64,000 bases of DNA, taken from Mariannaea sp. PMI_226. Taxonomy: Eukaryota > Ascomycota > Sordariomycetes > Hypocreales > Nectriaceae. The stretch is taken from positions 62,001 through 126,000 of the forward strand of contig JANFOG010000013.1 in NCBI GenBank assembly GCA_024336345.1, in the 5' to 3' direction. The translations under genes were made by a program, and so were the position numbers. Under the pieces are notes generated by a model that was not told the DNA's origin, made no database searches, and saw only the letters and a program-made list of their open reading frames with translations. Positions 1 through 11,208 of this stretch are shown one piece after another (the first letter of the stretch is position 1; the number at the start of each line of letters is the position of its first letter).

Positions 1-3000
1 GGTAAATGGCGACGCTCCATGTTACGTAGTAGAGCAGCAAGCCCCATTCACCCATCAGATCCATCACCCACAGATGGGAGCCACATGGTTCAAGGACTCT
101 CTGGCTGCCCAGCTATCCGTCTTCCTTCTCCACAAGGAGGAAATCCATTTTTTTTTTCGAGGGTAATCTGAACTGAGTTGTTCAGGTGTGTACTTGCACG
201 CGCCACGCAATGTGAGCTTGTAGTTTTGGCCACCCCCGTCCTTCCATCCTTGACATTTGCTTGTGATGATCCATGCCTCAACGGCCTGATCCGAGGAGGG
301 TGTGAGAATGTGTGCTGGGTGACGGTGGTGATGGTGGTGGTGTGTAATCAAAAATGGCACTTGATGAATGAGTCCTTGACGACGAGTCTGAGATTATGGA
401 GGTGGAAAAAAGCCAGATGCCAGATGCAAATGGAGATGATCAGTGAACCAGGAGAACCTTCGTTCTTGATTTATGCCTTCCCCTCCCACTTTCCACTAAA
501 CATGAGGAAAACGGACAAGGCAAGATGGGAATGCATAGTGTGGAATTCATACATGTGACGAAATCGCTGGGTGAATCCCGCAACCTGAATTGGCGCCAGC
601 AATACATACGTATGGAAAACCCAGGACAGAGCCACTTCAGAGCTGGATGAGGCCCGAGCCGGCTGGTCCTCGGACTGTGCCTTGCAGGGTTTAGTGGTTG
701 GACGCTTTGGGGTTCGTTGACAGCCAGCCAACAAGCAAGGATGGCAAGCAAGTAAGCGAGCGAGCGAGCGAGAGGGGCCAACCAGCCAGCAAACGAACGA
801 ACGCCAGCAGACGCGCATGGATCAACAGACGGATCGCGTGGGAGCTGTCATCGTGCCGTAGTCTTATGCGCAGAATACCGTACATAGTAAAGAAGGTAAG
901 GTATGCTATATAGGATGGATGGCATGTCTGCAGTACGCAATACCTACTACGGTACGTGAATTTCAAGTAATCCCGCGGCGGGATGGGATGGCAAAGATCC
1001 TATTGCATGTGTGCTAAGCACAACGCTGGATGGACGAATGCCCAAATGCAACCTACGCAGTACTATGTACCTACATGGCCAAAGCAGAGGTATGTGCTTC
1101 GTACTCTGTACTTGGCCCACTGGAAAAAGTAGAGAGAGATTGTGCAACACATCATGTGGTGTGAGAAGAGATGGGCCAAGGCAAAGCTCCAGCTTGTCTA
1201 GCCCCCAAACCTATCCCGGACTAGATCAGTTGCTTGTGCTGCGCAGTAGTTCGACATCAACCGTACGACACGACAATAAATCACCAACAAGCTGGACGGA
1301 CCCCCCCCAGTTGACAAGACAAGCCAGCATGGCCATTGTTAGGCCAACGTTACCAGGAACCACTGGTCGTCTTCACGAGGGACGATGCTCCATGTCCTTT
1401 ACATATTAGTAGGACTGAGTGTACGTGTACGTAGGGCGACGAGGTATTAATCACTTTGTAGGATCTGGGAACAGCGGGGGGTACTTTGGCAGGACTTGAT
1501 GTAACACAATACCATGGAGACACCGTGCTGAATTCCATAGATCCCTCCTGCACACGTCTTGCATTGATATAAGGTGCTTCTCTCTCTCTCGTTTTGCATG
1601 AACGCCACGACATTAGCACGGCACCACTGAGTCGCGGATCAGGCACCAGAAGACTAGAACTGTGGAAGCCCACAAGCCAACAATACAGTAGAGCAAAGAT
1701 AAGTAAATGTAGTATGTATGTACGAAGAATTATTCCCACATTACCTATGGGTGCGAATAATTTGCGTGCCCAAAAGTGCACGTCTACTTTGTTGGTTGGG
1801 GGGCCACCCTCCTTGACCTGGCTCCGGAAATGTTGCAACCTTTCCCCGCCCCAGTGACTCCTTATATTACTGGTCGTAAAATAACTCGGGGGAATAGAGT
1901 CGGGAAGGAAAAGAGGCTAATAAGAAGAAGACCTTATGCGCCGAGCAATCAGAACCTGCCTGTGCACAGTTCACAATTCCCCGAAGAGTCTCCTCTTGTG
2001 GCGACGAAAACATATCGAAATGAGCTTACTTGTCTTCTTTCTCTCGACCGGTGAGCGGGAATACGGACGAGCTTGTCCGCATAGAATCGGGACTTGCCTA
2101 TCTGGGATGTTTCCTTGGTACCTACTCTGTACTCAGTAGATAAATCACATTGGCACCTCTGCGGCCTGCCCAGGGGTAATCTACATAGTAAGAATAATCA
2201 ATTCTTGCCAACCCGACTACCTTCTAGTCAAGGTGGTCGGTCTACTGTGTACGGTAGGTACATCCTGAGCTAGGTGCCAAGAAGAATTGGACGGGAGAGG
2301 GAAGGCTATTACATGACGAGAATGCGACTGAACAGCCACTTTGCAATTGTTATTTTCACGCCAAGTTCGAATTTACAGGAGGCAGGTAATAGAAGAAAAT
2401 GAAGAGGCAGCGGAGGACAAGTCTCGTAATCGACTGTGGTAAACCGGAGCTGACTTGCGGAGAGAAATGGAAAAATAGAGTAATACCGTAATTGATTGGA
2501 AAAAAAAAAGAAGGAAGAAAAGGGAAGAAAAAGAAGAAAAAAGAAAAAAGAAAAAAAAGGAAGAAGAGGTCAAAGCACATTTGCTCCATCGATATCATCG
2601 ATTGGTGAACCAAAAGCAATCGTGCGTACGGCTTAGTGCGTGCGGAGTCCTGTCTTGTAAGGTACCTCATGAAAGCAACAAGCATCTCCTTTGGCCCCAG
2701 GAAGGGTTTTTGTTGTTAGTTCAAAGTCCTGGGCAAGCAAGCCAGAACGACCCCAATATTGATTCAATTTCTTCCATCGAATATCACAAATCACCATGTC
2801 ACTACAGATTAATTAACTATATATTGTCCCTGTGCCGCTGACAAGCTCGGAGCATTTTGCAGATCTAGACTTTGACGAAGAGGAAAAAGAAACGAAGAAG
2901 GGGAAATAATTGGGGATGCTATCGCTGTATTGCTGACTAAGGTACGTAGTGCCCAGTACGTAGTGGCTTAGACAGTGTCTGAGCGGCCCCTCCCCAATCC

Positions 3001-4990
3001 CGTCCAGCGGACACACAGCGCAGTCGTTGTAATTATCGCTCCTGTGGGTATTACAGAAACCTTTGGCCGTCGAACCCTTGGTATTCGGACTAGTGCTCCG
3101 TACATGCACTATACTGGAGGACATACTCAGCATCCATGCAGTCCATTTTAGGTAGGCTACGCGCCCATCTCGTTTACCTCAGGTTCCTACCTATGGTGGT
3201 GGATTAGAAATTGATAATCTGTCCTTTGAGAGATACAAGATACAGTGCATCCTAAAGAGAATTGGAGGGACCATAGGAAAGCGACAAAATCAGTTGCCAC
3301 CCTTTATAGCCTCCGCTCGTCGGTTAGTTTCTCCTAATTTTTGTTTAGGGGGAGGGGGAGGGGGTGGAGGGATGTCTTTCCAGTTGTTCAGGCCTTTTTT
3401 TTTTTCAACAAAATAGCCCTGGTTTGCTTTTGCTAGTGTGTGATTCAACTAACCGACCAAAGTTGTGTGTGTGCAGCCGTGTGGAGTGGTTGTGTGGATA
3501 CGTTTGCTGGCTTTCTCGGGCCGCCTTATGGAGAATTTCAACAATGACGGACATGGATGAACCAGCGCCCTGCTTGTGTGAGAGTGCAATCCGGTATGTA
3601 CTTCGCGTGTACTGGACGGAGTGCCAAGTACGGAAGTACTTTGTATGCCTGCGTGCAGCAAATAAGGCTCGCCCCATTGTCAAACTGCTCATATTGAGAT
3701 GGCTACTTCAGGTATGACCTAGTATTCTCGCCCATGCCCATCCTCCCTTTGCGTCCATATGTCTCTTCCTTTGGCTTGCGAGATCGGTCAAAACGATGCA
3801 GAGATGATTGACGGTAGCGGTCACGCCGCTTGAATTAACCGTTTGTACGACTGCAAGCTTTCCTGTGTGAAACCTACATGCCGGTATATGTAGCTTCCAG
3901 GGGCCCTCACAATTGTCCCATACGCGCCTCAAGCGCTGCCATAATAGCCATTATGGCCTGATAGGTATCACCTGGCAAGCTACGAAGCATACTTACCTAT
4001 ACGAGGCACTACCTACTGTATGCTTTGTTTTGTTCCTCCAATCGAACGCCCTTTGCTCTCAGCTCCGCTCGGTGTTCCTTAAATTGCCCACTCGCTCACT
4101 GGCTGCTCGCTGACCGACAGGGGAGCTTTACCCTATCAATACACCCCCTTGCGTGTTTTCTGTATGCATTGGGCCCAAACTCGACTGATTTTCCTTGGGC
4201 GGGGAGGCAGGAGAAGTCGAAGGGGAAAAAAATTAGAAAAAAAAAATGAGATGTGACGAGACCTGTGAAAAAAAAAAACGTTAGGCGCCCGTTTGCCGCC
4301 GAACCGCCTGAAAATCACCGTGCATGTGCAGGAAACCTCGGGTTGGTTCACGAGCCAAGATGCGGTGCAACATCCACTGAATCACCCGAGCAGGGAGGGG
4401 AACCAGGAGGAAGCTGTGTAAGTTACGATGTAGGATCGTATCTGTCAAGGTTGACGCCAGCCATGTATGGCGTACAGTAGGGTATGCATGGCTGGGGTCG
4501 AAGAAAACTGTGTTCTTCTGGAGAGTACTGTGTTTGCAAATCACCTATGGCTGAAAATGCCTGTATAGAGAAGTACGGAGTAGTTGTCAGATATTCATCG
4601 TGGGACTCCGTGGAGCATGTCTCGGCTTTGATAAATGCATGGACCTACATAGGCATCCTGTGCTCAGTACACCCATCCACGCCGTCCTGTGTGAACGAGC
4701 TGCGGGTGCCTCAAGTGCATCATCCTTCTCATCCCAACAAGATTGCAAATACAAAGGTCAAAAAGTTGTAACGTTGACTATCCCTGATTTACCGCACCTA
4801 CTTTGGGAATAATAGCACCATACAGTACAGGCGTTTTTCTTCCGATACTGATCCCTGATTCGGCCGATACTGTCGTAACTGGCGCGAGCTTTCCTACATG
4901 GTGCTTGTCTCTCTCGCCGTGCACCCGATCGCTGTCACCGTGCCCTCACCCCTCACCCCTTGTCCTTGCCCCTTCCCCCCTTCCTCCCCG
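1..4990. other. gene-free stretch at the left edge
   Basis: I found no open frame here with a recognisable domain or a convincing exon chain. The stretch holds purine/pyrimidine tracts, notably an A/G-only run at about 2499-2568, and G-rich triplet-like runs near 3350-3370. It also carries several short GTAC-centred hairpin motifs, for example around 2940-2965 and 3592-3648. Open frames of 60-160 codons occur on both strands, but they overlap each other and look like chance. A gene cut by the left edge cannot be excluded. Confidence 0.5.
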
Positions 4991-5014
4991 GGGCGGGTGA
5001 GGGGCCCGAGGAGC

Positions 5015-5279
5015 CCGCCTGAGCCTTTGGCGACAAGGGCATGAAAAATCGTTTCTCTTCCTCCCGGTAGACAAGGTTGTCAAAGTCTTGCATCGAGATG
5101 AACTTGGTCCATCCCTTGGCCTCTGCAAGGTACAACAGCCGCACAAATTCCCATGCCCACATGGAGCTGGCCCCAATGTGCCGTACTTGATCGGACTGGA
5201 CCACATCGTGCAGGGCTTTAATGATCTCCTCGAGTAGCGTGCCCCAGTCGGCATGATGGATCTGGAGAACGTCTATGAA
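5015..5279 (-). pseudogene. aldo/keto reductase relic, frameshifted
   Basis: About 85 minus-strand codons read like the middle of a fungal AKR of the Shaker-beta/YajO type. Visible pieces are FIDVLQIHH (active-barrel strand), ALHDVVQSDQVRHIGASSMWAW, GWTKFISMQ and LVYREEEKR, in the family order. After the REEEKR segment the frame no longer matches. A neighbouring frame then reads LLGPLTRPGEE, which resembles the usual SPLARGLLTRP segment, so a frameshift with some loss near 5040 is likely. Neither the N-terminal barrel with the catalytic Asp/Tyr/Lys nor the C-terminus was found in flanking DNA. I infer a dead remnant rather than an exon of a live gene. A spliced partial gene is the less likely alternative. 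Confidence 0.6.
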
Positions 5280-5289
5280 GTGGGCAGTA

Positions 5290-7650
5290 ATTACTATTAC
5301 CACAAAGGTAGGTAGTATGCACTACGTAGTTATCTCGCAACAATACTGGGACTTGAAGCGCCAGGGCCCGTCTGTAAAGAAGGATCTATTATGCATGGCA
5401 CCAGAGTAGTCCAACTGCACTTATCGCTGTCTGGTAAAACAGTCAGCCCGGTGCGGCGCCAGCTCATTTCAGCTGTCCACCGACTAGGCTCCCACAGGGG
5501 CTTCCTTGCGTGGGAAGACGGCCCTTTCTCTCCTTTCTTTGGACTATTCCAACCTAATATGTGCACTACTTTCTGCTTTTGGAATGCCATGGGCGGTTAC
5601 CCAAGTTGCAGTTTCTTTCAAGCTATAGAATTGATTGGCGGCGATGGCTTGAGGGCCGACTGGTGTTTGGATTTTTAATCCTGATGGCTTCATAGCAAAA
5701 TTGCTAAGGGCTCTGATTGTTGGTTGCCAGCTGGAGCTCACGGTCGGATTTATTGCCACCAAAGGTACTTCGTGTAACCTTCATGTTAGAAAGAGTGATG
5801 TCTTATTTACACTGCCGAGGTTCGCAACCTCCGCCCCGAGGTAACTGTGAAGTATCATGTAGATATTCTTATAGTGTCACCAAAGATGCTCCTGTGAGAT
5901 CAAAGCCGCCGGTATCATAATTTTCATGTCAATACGGAGAGGCTTGTTAATCGTGATTCCATGAGCTTCCACGCACAGATACTACTCCGGAAGTATCTCT
6001 CTTGACATGGCAAGGCCTTATTCGTTCTCGGGGGTCGTCCAAGTTCGCCTTTCTAGCTCGAAACTACCAAACGGTATGATATCTCGTCGATCTTGGATTT
6101 TCTCGGAGTCATCCCCCTGAGATTCTGAAAAGCAGGCCGAATCGACTGCTACGCTTTCCGTCCCTACGATATTGGTCTGCCCGGTTCTCAACATCTTAGG
6201 ATACAAGGCTATGCTCTCGTTTAGAACGGCGTCTTCTTTTTGTATTGACGTTGCATAGTTGATCCATTGCTGCCTTTAGCTCATAGCTAAAGTTGAGGAA
6301 GCTTTCAATGCACCTAGTATCCCCTGTTATCTCGATCTATCTCTACCTCAGAACCGGACTTAGTCGCTATCGAGTGTGACGTGGTTCTTCTTCCTTAGCC
6401 GATAGTCGTTGTCCGATTCGAAGATTCGGTAACTGCCAACTCGTCTTCAAATATGACTGGACTGTGCAGTGTTCGATTCCCGTTCGTGGATACATGTGAA
6501 AGCTTAGGAACAACTATCTAAACTTTTGGTTATCGCATGCTGACCGAGTAGGAATCCGGTACACGAGGAATTGACGCAATATTTAACCATATACACGCCC
6601 TCTCACCGACATAGGGCATATTCCTCCTGCAAAATGAGATCAACTCCAAAACAATGCACATGTTGGATGGTTCCACGAGCTCTAGGGTAGCATCGTTTTG
6701 ACCTTGATTGCCTGTGCCAAATAACAGACGGCAAGCTGCGTGAGGTGGTTTGACGAGCTCGAAGGAAACAACAAACAGGCTGATGGCAGGAAATACAGTT
6801 AGGAGAAGAGTATGTAAACAAGAAGGAGACCGGGAATAGGGTTATAATAGCCTTTGCGTTCTGCTAGCCCCCTGACTATTGAATTTATTATCTGCTCAAG
6901 GCCCTCATGATTTGATCCTGCTTGTGACGTCCTAACTGATGACTAAGATCAGCGACCTGGTTCATATTTGGTTGCCTTGTCAAGCCATTGATGGCCCCCG
7001 AAACTGTCCGAGCTGAACAGTGTCATGCGTGACAGTCTTGCCTTTCTGGTGCCTTGTTCAATGAATACGACTGCTTCACATCACAGAACAGCCTAAAAAT
7101 GAGGGTGGAGGGTCCATAGGAGACCCAAGTTGCCCGTCGCCTTGGGTGTCAGACGCAGTTTTTGCATCAATAGAAAGTGCATGTGGCCTGGTTGTGCCCC
7201 CAAACTCGAAGCTTGACTGAGTAGCTTTACCACCAAGCTACAGGGAGCCACCAGCACGGGATCTAAGCTGGCACGCCAGCGTCAACGTCAACAGACAGGA
7301 CAAGCACAGATCGGGCCCACATTTTAAAGGCAGCGTGCGATGGCCAAGCATGCTCCCTGGCTACCTGGTCTCCTCGACTCCCACGTCATCATATGGAGGT
7401 CGAAAGAAACTAACGTCGGTGAACCAAGGACCACGTATCCTGCCGTTGTCGGCACCTTGCTAAATACCTCCTCTACCCTATCCATTCATCCCCTGCATGA
7501 CCATGCGAATCTTGAGCAACCAGATCTTGAATCTTGCCTTTATGGCCCGTTCGAGAACCACGCCGCCTGCACCCGCTGCTCAAGGCTAAATGTGACCGGA
7601 TCGTGCTCCTAAGTGACGACATCATCGGAATCGCGGCCGCCACGTCCACC
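5290..7650. other. gene-free stretch and 5' region of the DDHD lipase gene
   Basis: No intact gene was recognised. Short minus-strand frames near 5544-5762 and 6018-6206 have a coding-like feel but match no family I know. They could be debris from the same decayed locus as the reductase relic. The last 300 bases precede the lipase start and include a T/A-rich element at 7322-7330. An upstream ATG at 7340 opens a 90-codon frame that closes at 7612, before the lipase start. It would act as an upstream open frame if transcription begins above it. Confidence 0.4.
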
Positions 7651-10600
7651 ATGGCCGATACCAACAACAACGATACCCCGCGGCATACGTACGGAGCCAA
7701 ATGTCGCCTGGCCCCCGTCCCCCGTGTGAAGCGGGAAGATGACATGCCACCGATCGAATCCCAGTTCTTCTACTCATCCATCATCCCCATCGACGACCCG
7801 CTGTCCACCACCTCCGCCCCCGGCACCTCCGAGTCGAGAGCGAACAAAGGACAACTCCGACCCTTCTCTTGGGGCGATAATAATGCACTCGAAAAGGCAT
7901 GGCTGGGCCTCATGTCTGATGGGTACCGAAAAGCTCACCAAGATGCGAGACGAGGCCATGCTCTGGACTCCCGCTCGTCCCAGGCCGTTGCTAACAAGCT
8001 AGCTTTCATTGTCCAGGAACTCGCGGCTAAGCACTGGGAGAAACACCGAAGCAAATACAAACCCCAAGATTTGTCTATTTCCACATATGATGCTCTGCCA
8101 ACAACCCCCCTACCACCCTGTTGCCCCGAGCTAGCTGTGGATGTATCTGAAGAACTTGAAGGAACCATCTGCGCCCTCCTGAGGACAAGGATACCTGCCT
8201 CGGGAGTCGATCAAGTCGTAAATCAAGTCGTTTTATCGCTAAGTCGTCTACGAGAAGAAGCTGGCGATTCAAGTGCTAGTCGTCCCTCCACCGCAGATGC
8301 CCCCCTCAACCGCTCCAGGGCGACATCCATTACGACTGCGCCATCTCATCCCATCTCTCGAATTCCGAAGCCGACCGAGTTTCGTCGCAGATCAAGTCGA
8401 GGCCAAGCAACTCCCCCAACCACGGCTGGAGTAGACATGAGGAGCCGTATTCGTTCATCTTCACAGCCAGGAGTGCAACCACCTCGAACTCCAACACCCA
8501 TTGGCAGCCCAGCGTTCCATCGTCTACCGGGACCAGACGACGGCATTTCTGGAAAGCCCTTTGTCCGAGTTGGGACACCCGAGGCACAGCCTGAGGCCTC
8601 ATCAGCGTCGACGCCTCGCGAAAGCCCCTTGCCGAATGTGATGGAAGGCAAGGATGAAACTGACACCCCTACTGGGTCGACTCAAGAACCAAAGGCGGCC
8701 GAGAAGACGGATGAGACAAATCACAGCAAGCAGAAACCAAAGACGACTGAGATTGCCGTGGGAATCTCGAGACTGCATATGGTATCGCTTCCAACGCTTC
8801 AAATGAAGCCCATCTACTGGTCACCTGTGAACGACGTTGCAGTTGTCATGAGAGCCACATGGTTTTACAGGTATGTACTCAAGTATTGACCAATACTTCC
8901 GGCACAACACGCTGACGTATCTCAAAGAGACACGATGCTTCCGATTCCTGCTGTGGTTGCGAATCGGCTCGAGGCTGGCTTTCAAGAGCTCAGACCCTGG
9001 ACAGAAACCTGGAGTGACGAGATAAGATGCGCTATCGATGTCGGACCCCTCGGTGAAGAAAAGGTTTCTTATCGACTATGGCCAAAGAATTCAGAACTTT
9101 GCCCTGTAAACGATGACGGAGTAGCTGAGAACACAATCTCGAGTGACCCATTTTGTGCGGCTAGGTGCTTTCGGGGAGAAGCGGCCGCTGAAGGATGTAT
9201 TGAGTCTGCTCCAAACAGAAAGGTGACTACTGAGACAGCAGCAACACCCTTTTCCAACTATCATGTCATCTACAAGAACTCAACTGAGGCCTACATGCTG
9301 AAACCCAGTCTAAGACCGTCAGCGTACTATGGAAGGCGGCCAGTATGGAAGATCATGAAAGGCTTGACAGTTGGGGTTCCGGTGGTGAGAGGCTTTGATC
9401 GGAACCGATGGGAACAGAAGCACCAGCAAAAGAAGACAATGCCCAGCAAACCAGGTATCTCAGCAGCGGATCAATCCCATGAAAGCACAGGGCAGGGTGT
9501 ATGTTCAGCCTGCAAAGCCGAAAAGGATCGAGGCCAAGTGACAGACCTGGTCCTCGTGGCTCATGGTATTGGCCAGAAATTTGCAGAACGAGTGGAGAGT
9601 TTCCACTTCACGCATGCAATCAACGCGTTTCGGCGATCTGTGAACATAGAGATGCAATCACCGATTGTTCAAGATGTGCTTCGCGAGGACCAGAAAGGTA
9701 TGATGATACTACCCTTGAATTGGAGGATGGGTCTTTCCTTTGAGGATGGAGGACCCATGAAAGAAGAGGACAAGGACTACTATCATCCGGAAGCTTTTGG
9801 GCTCAAGGATGTCGAGCCTGACACTATCCCAGCCGTTCGCAGCGTGATATCTGATGTTATGTTTGATATCCCATTCTACATGTCTCACCACAAGGGCAAG
9901 ATGATCAAAGCCCTGGTCTCAGAAGCCAACAGGGTCTATCGGCTGTGGTGTAGAAACAACAAAGGTTTTGCTGAGAATGGCCGTGTCCATCTCATAGGCC
10001 ACTCGCTTGGTAGTGCCATGGCACTGGAAATCCTCTCGCGTCAGCCAACTACTGTGCCGAAACATGACTTGACCGGCCTAGAGCTTGAGACCCGATTCTT
10101 CGAGTTCAACACGACAAATCTGTTCCTAGCAGGCAGTCCAGCTGCCTTCTTCCTTCTTCTCGAGAGAGGCGTTCTGATACCTCGACATGGCAAAATGAAA
10201 CCAGGTGCCGACTCCAGTGATACGATTGCCCCTGGTGTCGTTGGCCAAGTTGGTACCTTTGGATGCCTTGCGGTGGAAAACATATACAACGTCCTGGCTA
10301 AAGAAGACCCTATTGCATATCTACTTAACGGAGCCGTTGACCCTAACTACGCTGCAAGCCTCAAGCCTGCATACGTTCCCAGCATAGCTGGCTCACTCTG
10401 GAAGTCAGTTGGTGACGCAATGCGCAGCGTTGTTCCCGGCATGCCTCCCCCATCTCATGAGTTTGCCCTAGAGCCGGAGCGGCCCCCAACATTGCGCCTA
10501 CCCTCACAGATGGAACTTGACGTTCACGACTTTACTCGTGAAGAGATTGCCGAGAAAAAGGCTTTCCTACTCAACGACAATGGGCAGATCGACTGGTATT

Positions 10601-10782
10601 TGCGTTCTGGCGGTGGGCCTTTGGAAATTCAGTATCTGAACATGCTAAGCGCACACTCAAGCTATTGGACTAATGTTGACTTCATCCGCATGCTTTGCAT
10701 TGAAATTGGGAGACGACCTGGCCGAGCATATACTCTCCCGGCCATGAGAGCTGTTAAGGCTACGAAGAGATTAATAGTATAG
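7651..10782 (+). CDS. DDHD-domain phospholipase (PA-PLA1 family)
   Basis: This is a predicted intracellular phospholipase A1 acting on phosphatidic acid and related phospholipids, of the family containing yeast Ddl1 and human DDHD1/2. The gene has two exons, with an intron at 8871-8927 (GTATGT donor, CTGAC branch, phase-checked), and encodes 1024 residues. The first ~100 residues contain the conserved N-terminal segment, followed by a Ser/Pro-rich linker to about 400. The typical FYRDTMLP motif lies across the splice junction. The lipase nucleophile is in GHSLGS, Ser about 766. DDHD-domain metal-site-like residues include Asp about 867 (KEDPIAY) and His about 983 (SAHSSYW). The start at 7651 (CCACCATGG context) is preferred over an in-frame upstream ATG at 7534. 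The protein is longer than yeast Ddl1, mainly through the low-complexity linker. It is convergent with RAD3. Confidence 0.93.
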
Positions 10783-11208
10783 ATTAGCCATTTGTTTGGA
10801 CTGTGTCTCATTCAATCAAGACTGACTGAGAGGGGGGGGGGGGGGGGGGGGGGGGTTATGGGTTTCCCTATCTTGTGGTGTTCCTTGTTTCCGTTTTAAC
10901 TTCTCTTTTTTGCCCCCCCCCCCTTCCCTTTCCTTCTTTCTTCCTTTTTTTTCTTTTTTTTTCTCTTTGGGTGTGTGGTTTTCATGGAAGCGAGATAGCG
11001 ATCAGATTATCTAGAAATGGGCACACACATAGAAAGGAATTTCGGTCTTCAAAACATTACCACAGAATAAGGTGCATAGATGGTATCAAGTTTGTGCATT
11101 AGGTGCACCAAGCCGCTAGTTAACAGATAATAATGATATGATGTTTTCTCTCCATATTCCAAATGTTGCAGTCTATGTTCGCCGTGAAGATGATGCTGTT
11201 TGACGCGG
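10783..11208. repeat. convergent 3' region with G24 and C11 tracts
   Basis: These 426 bases separate two converging genes. They hold an uninterrupted run of 24 G at 10832-10855 and a run of 11 C at 10913-10923, followed by a T/C-rich tract. In a transcript crossing the region the two runs could pair into a stable hairpin, or the G-run could form a quadruplex. Either could serve 3' end formation of one or both genes. That role is inferred; the tracts themselves are plain in the sequence. Homopolymer length is also prone to assembly error. Confidence 0.6.

Noticed and set aside
6395..6495. tRNA-like pieces: an A-box-like TAGCCGATAGTCG, a GAA anticodon-like loop and a GTTCGATTCC B-box-like motif
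   Set aside because: The T stem does not pair around the loop, the spacing between anticodon arm and T arm is too long, and no acceptor stem forms.
7340..7612. 90-codon frame upstream of the DDHD lipase as a separate gene
   Set aside because: It has no resemblance to any protein and ends just before the lipase start. At most it is an upstream open frame.
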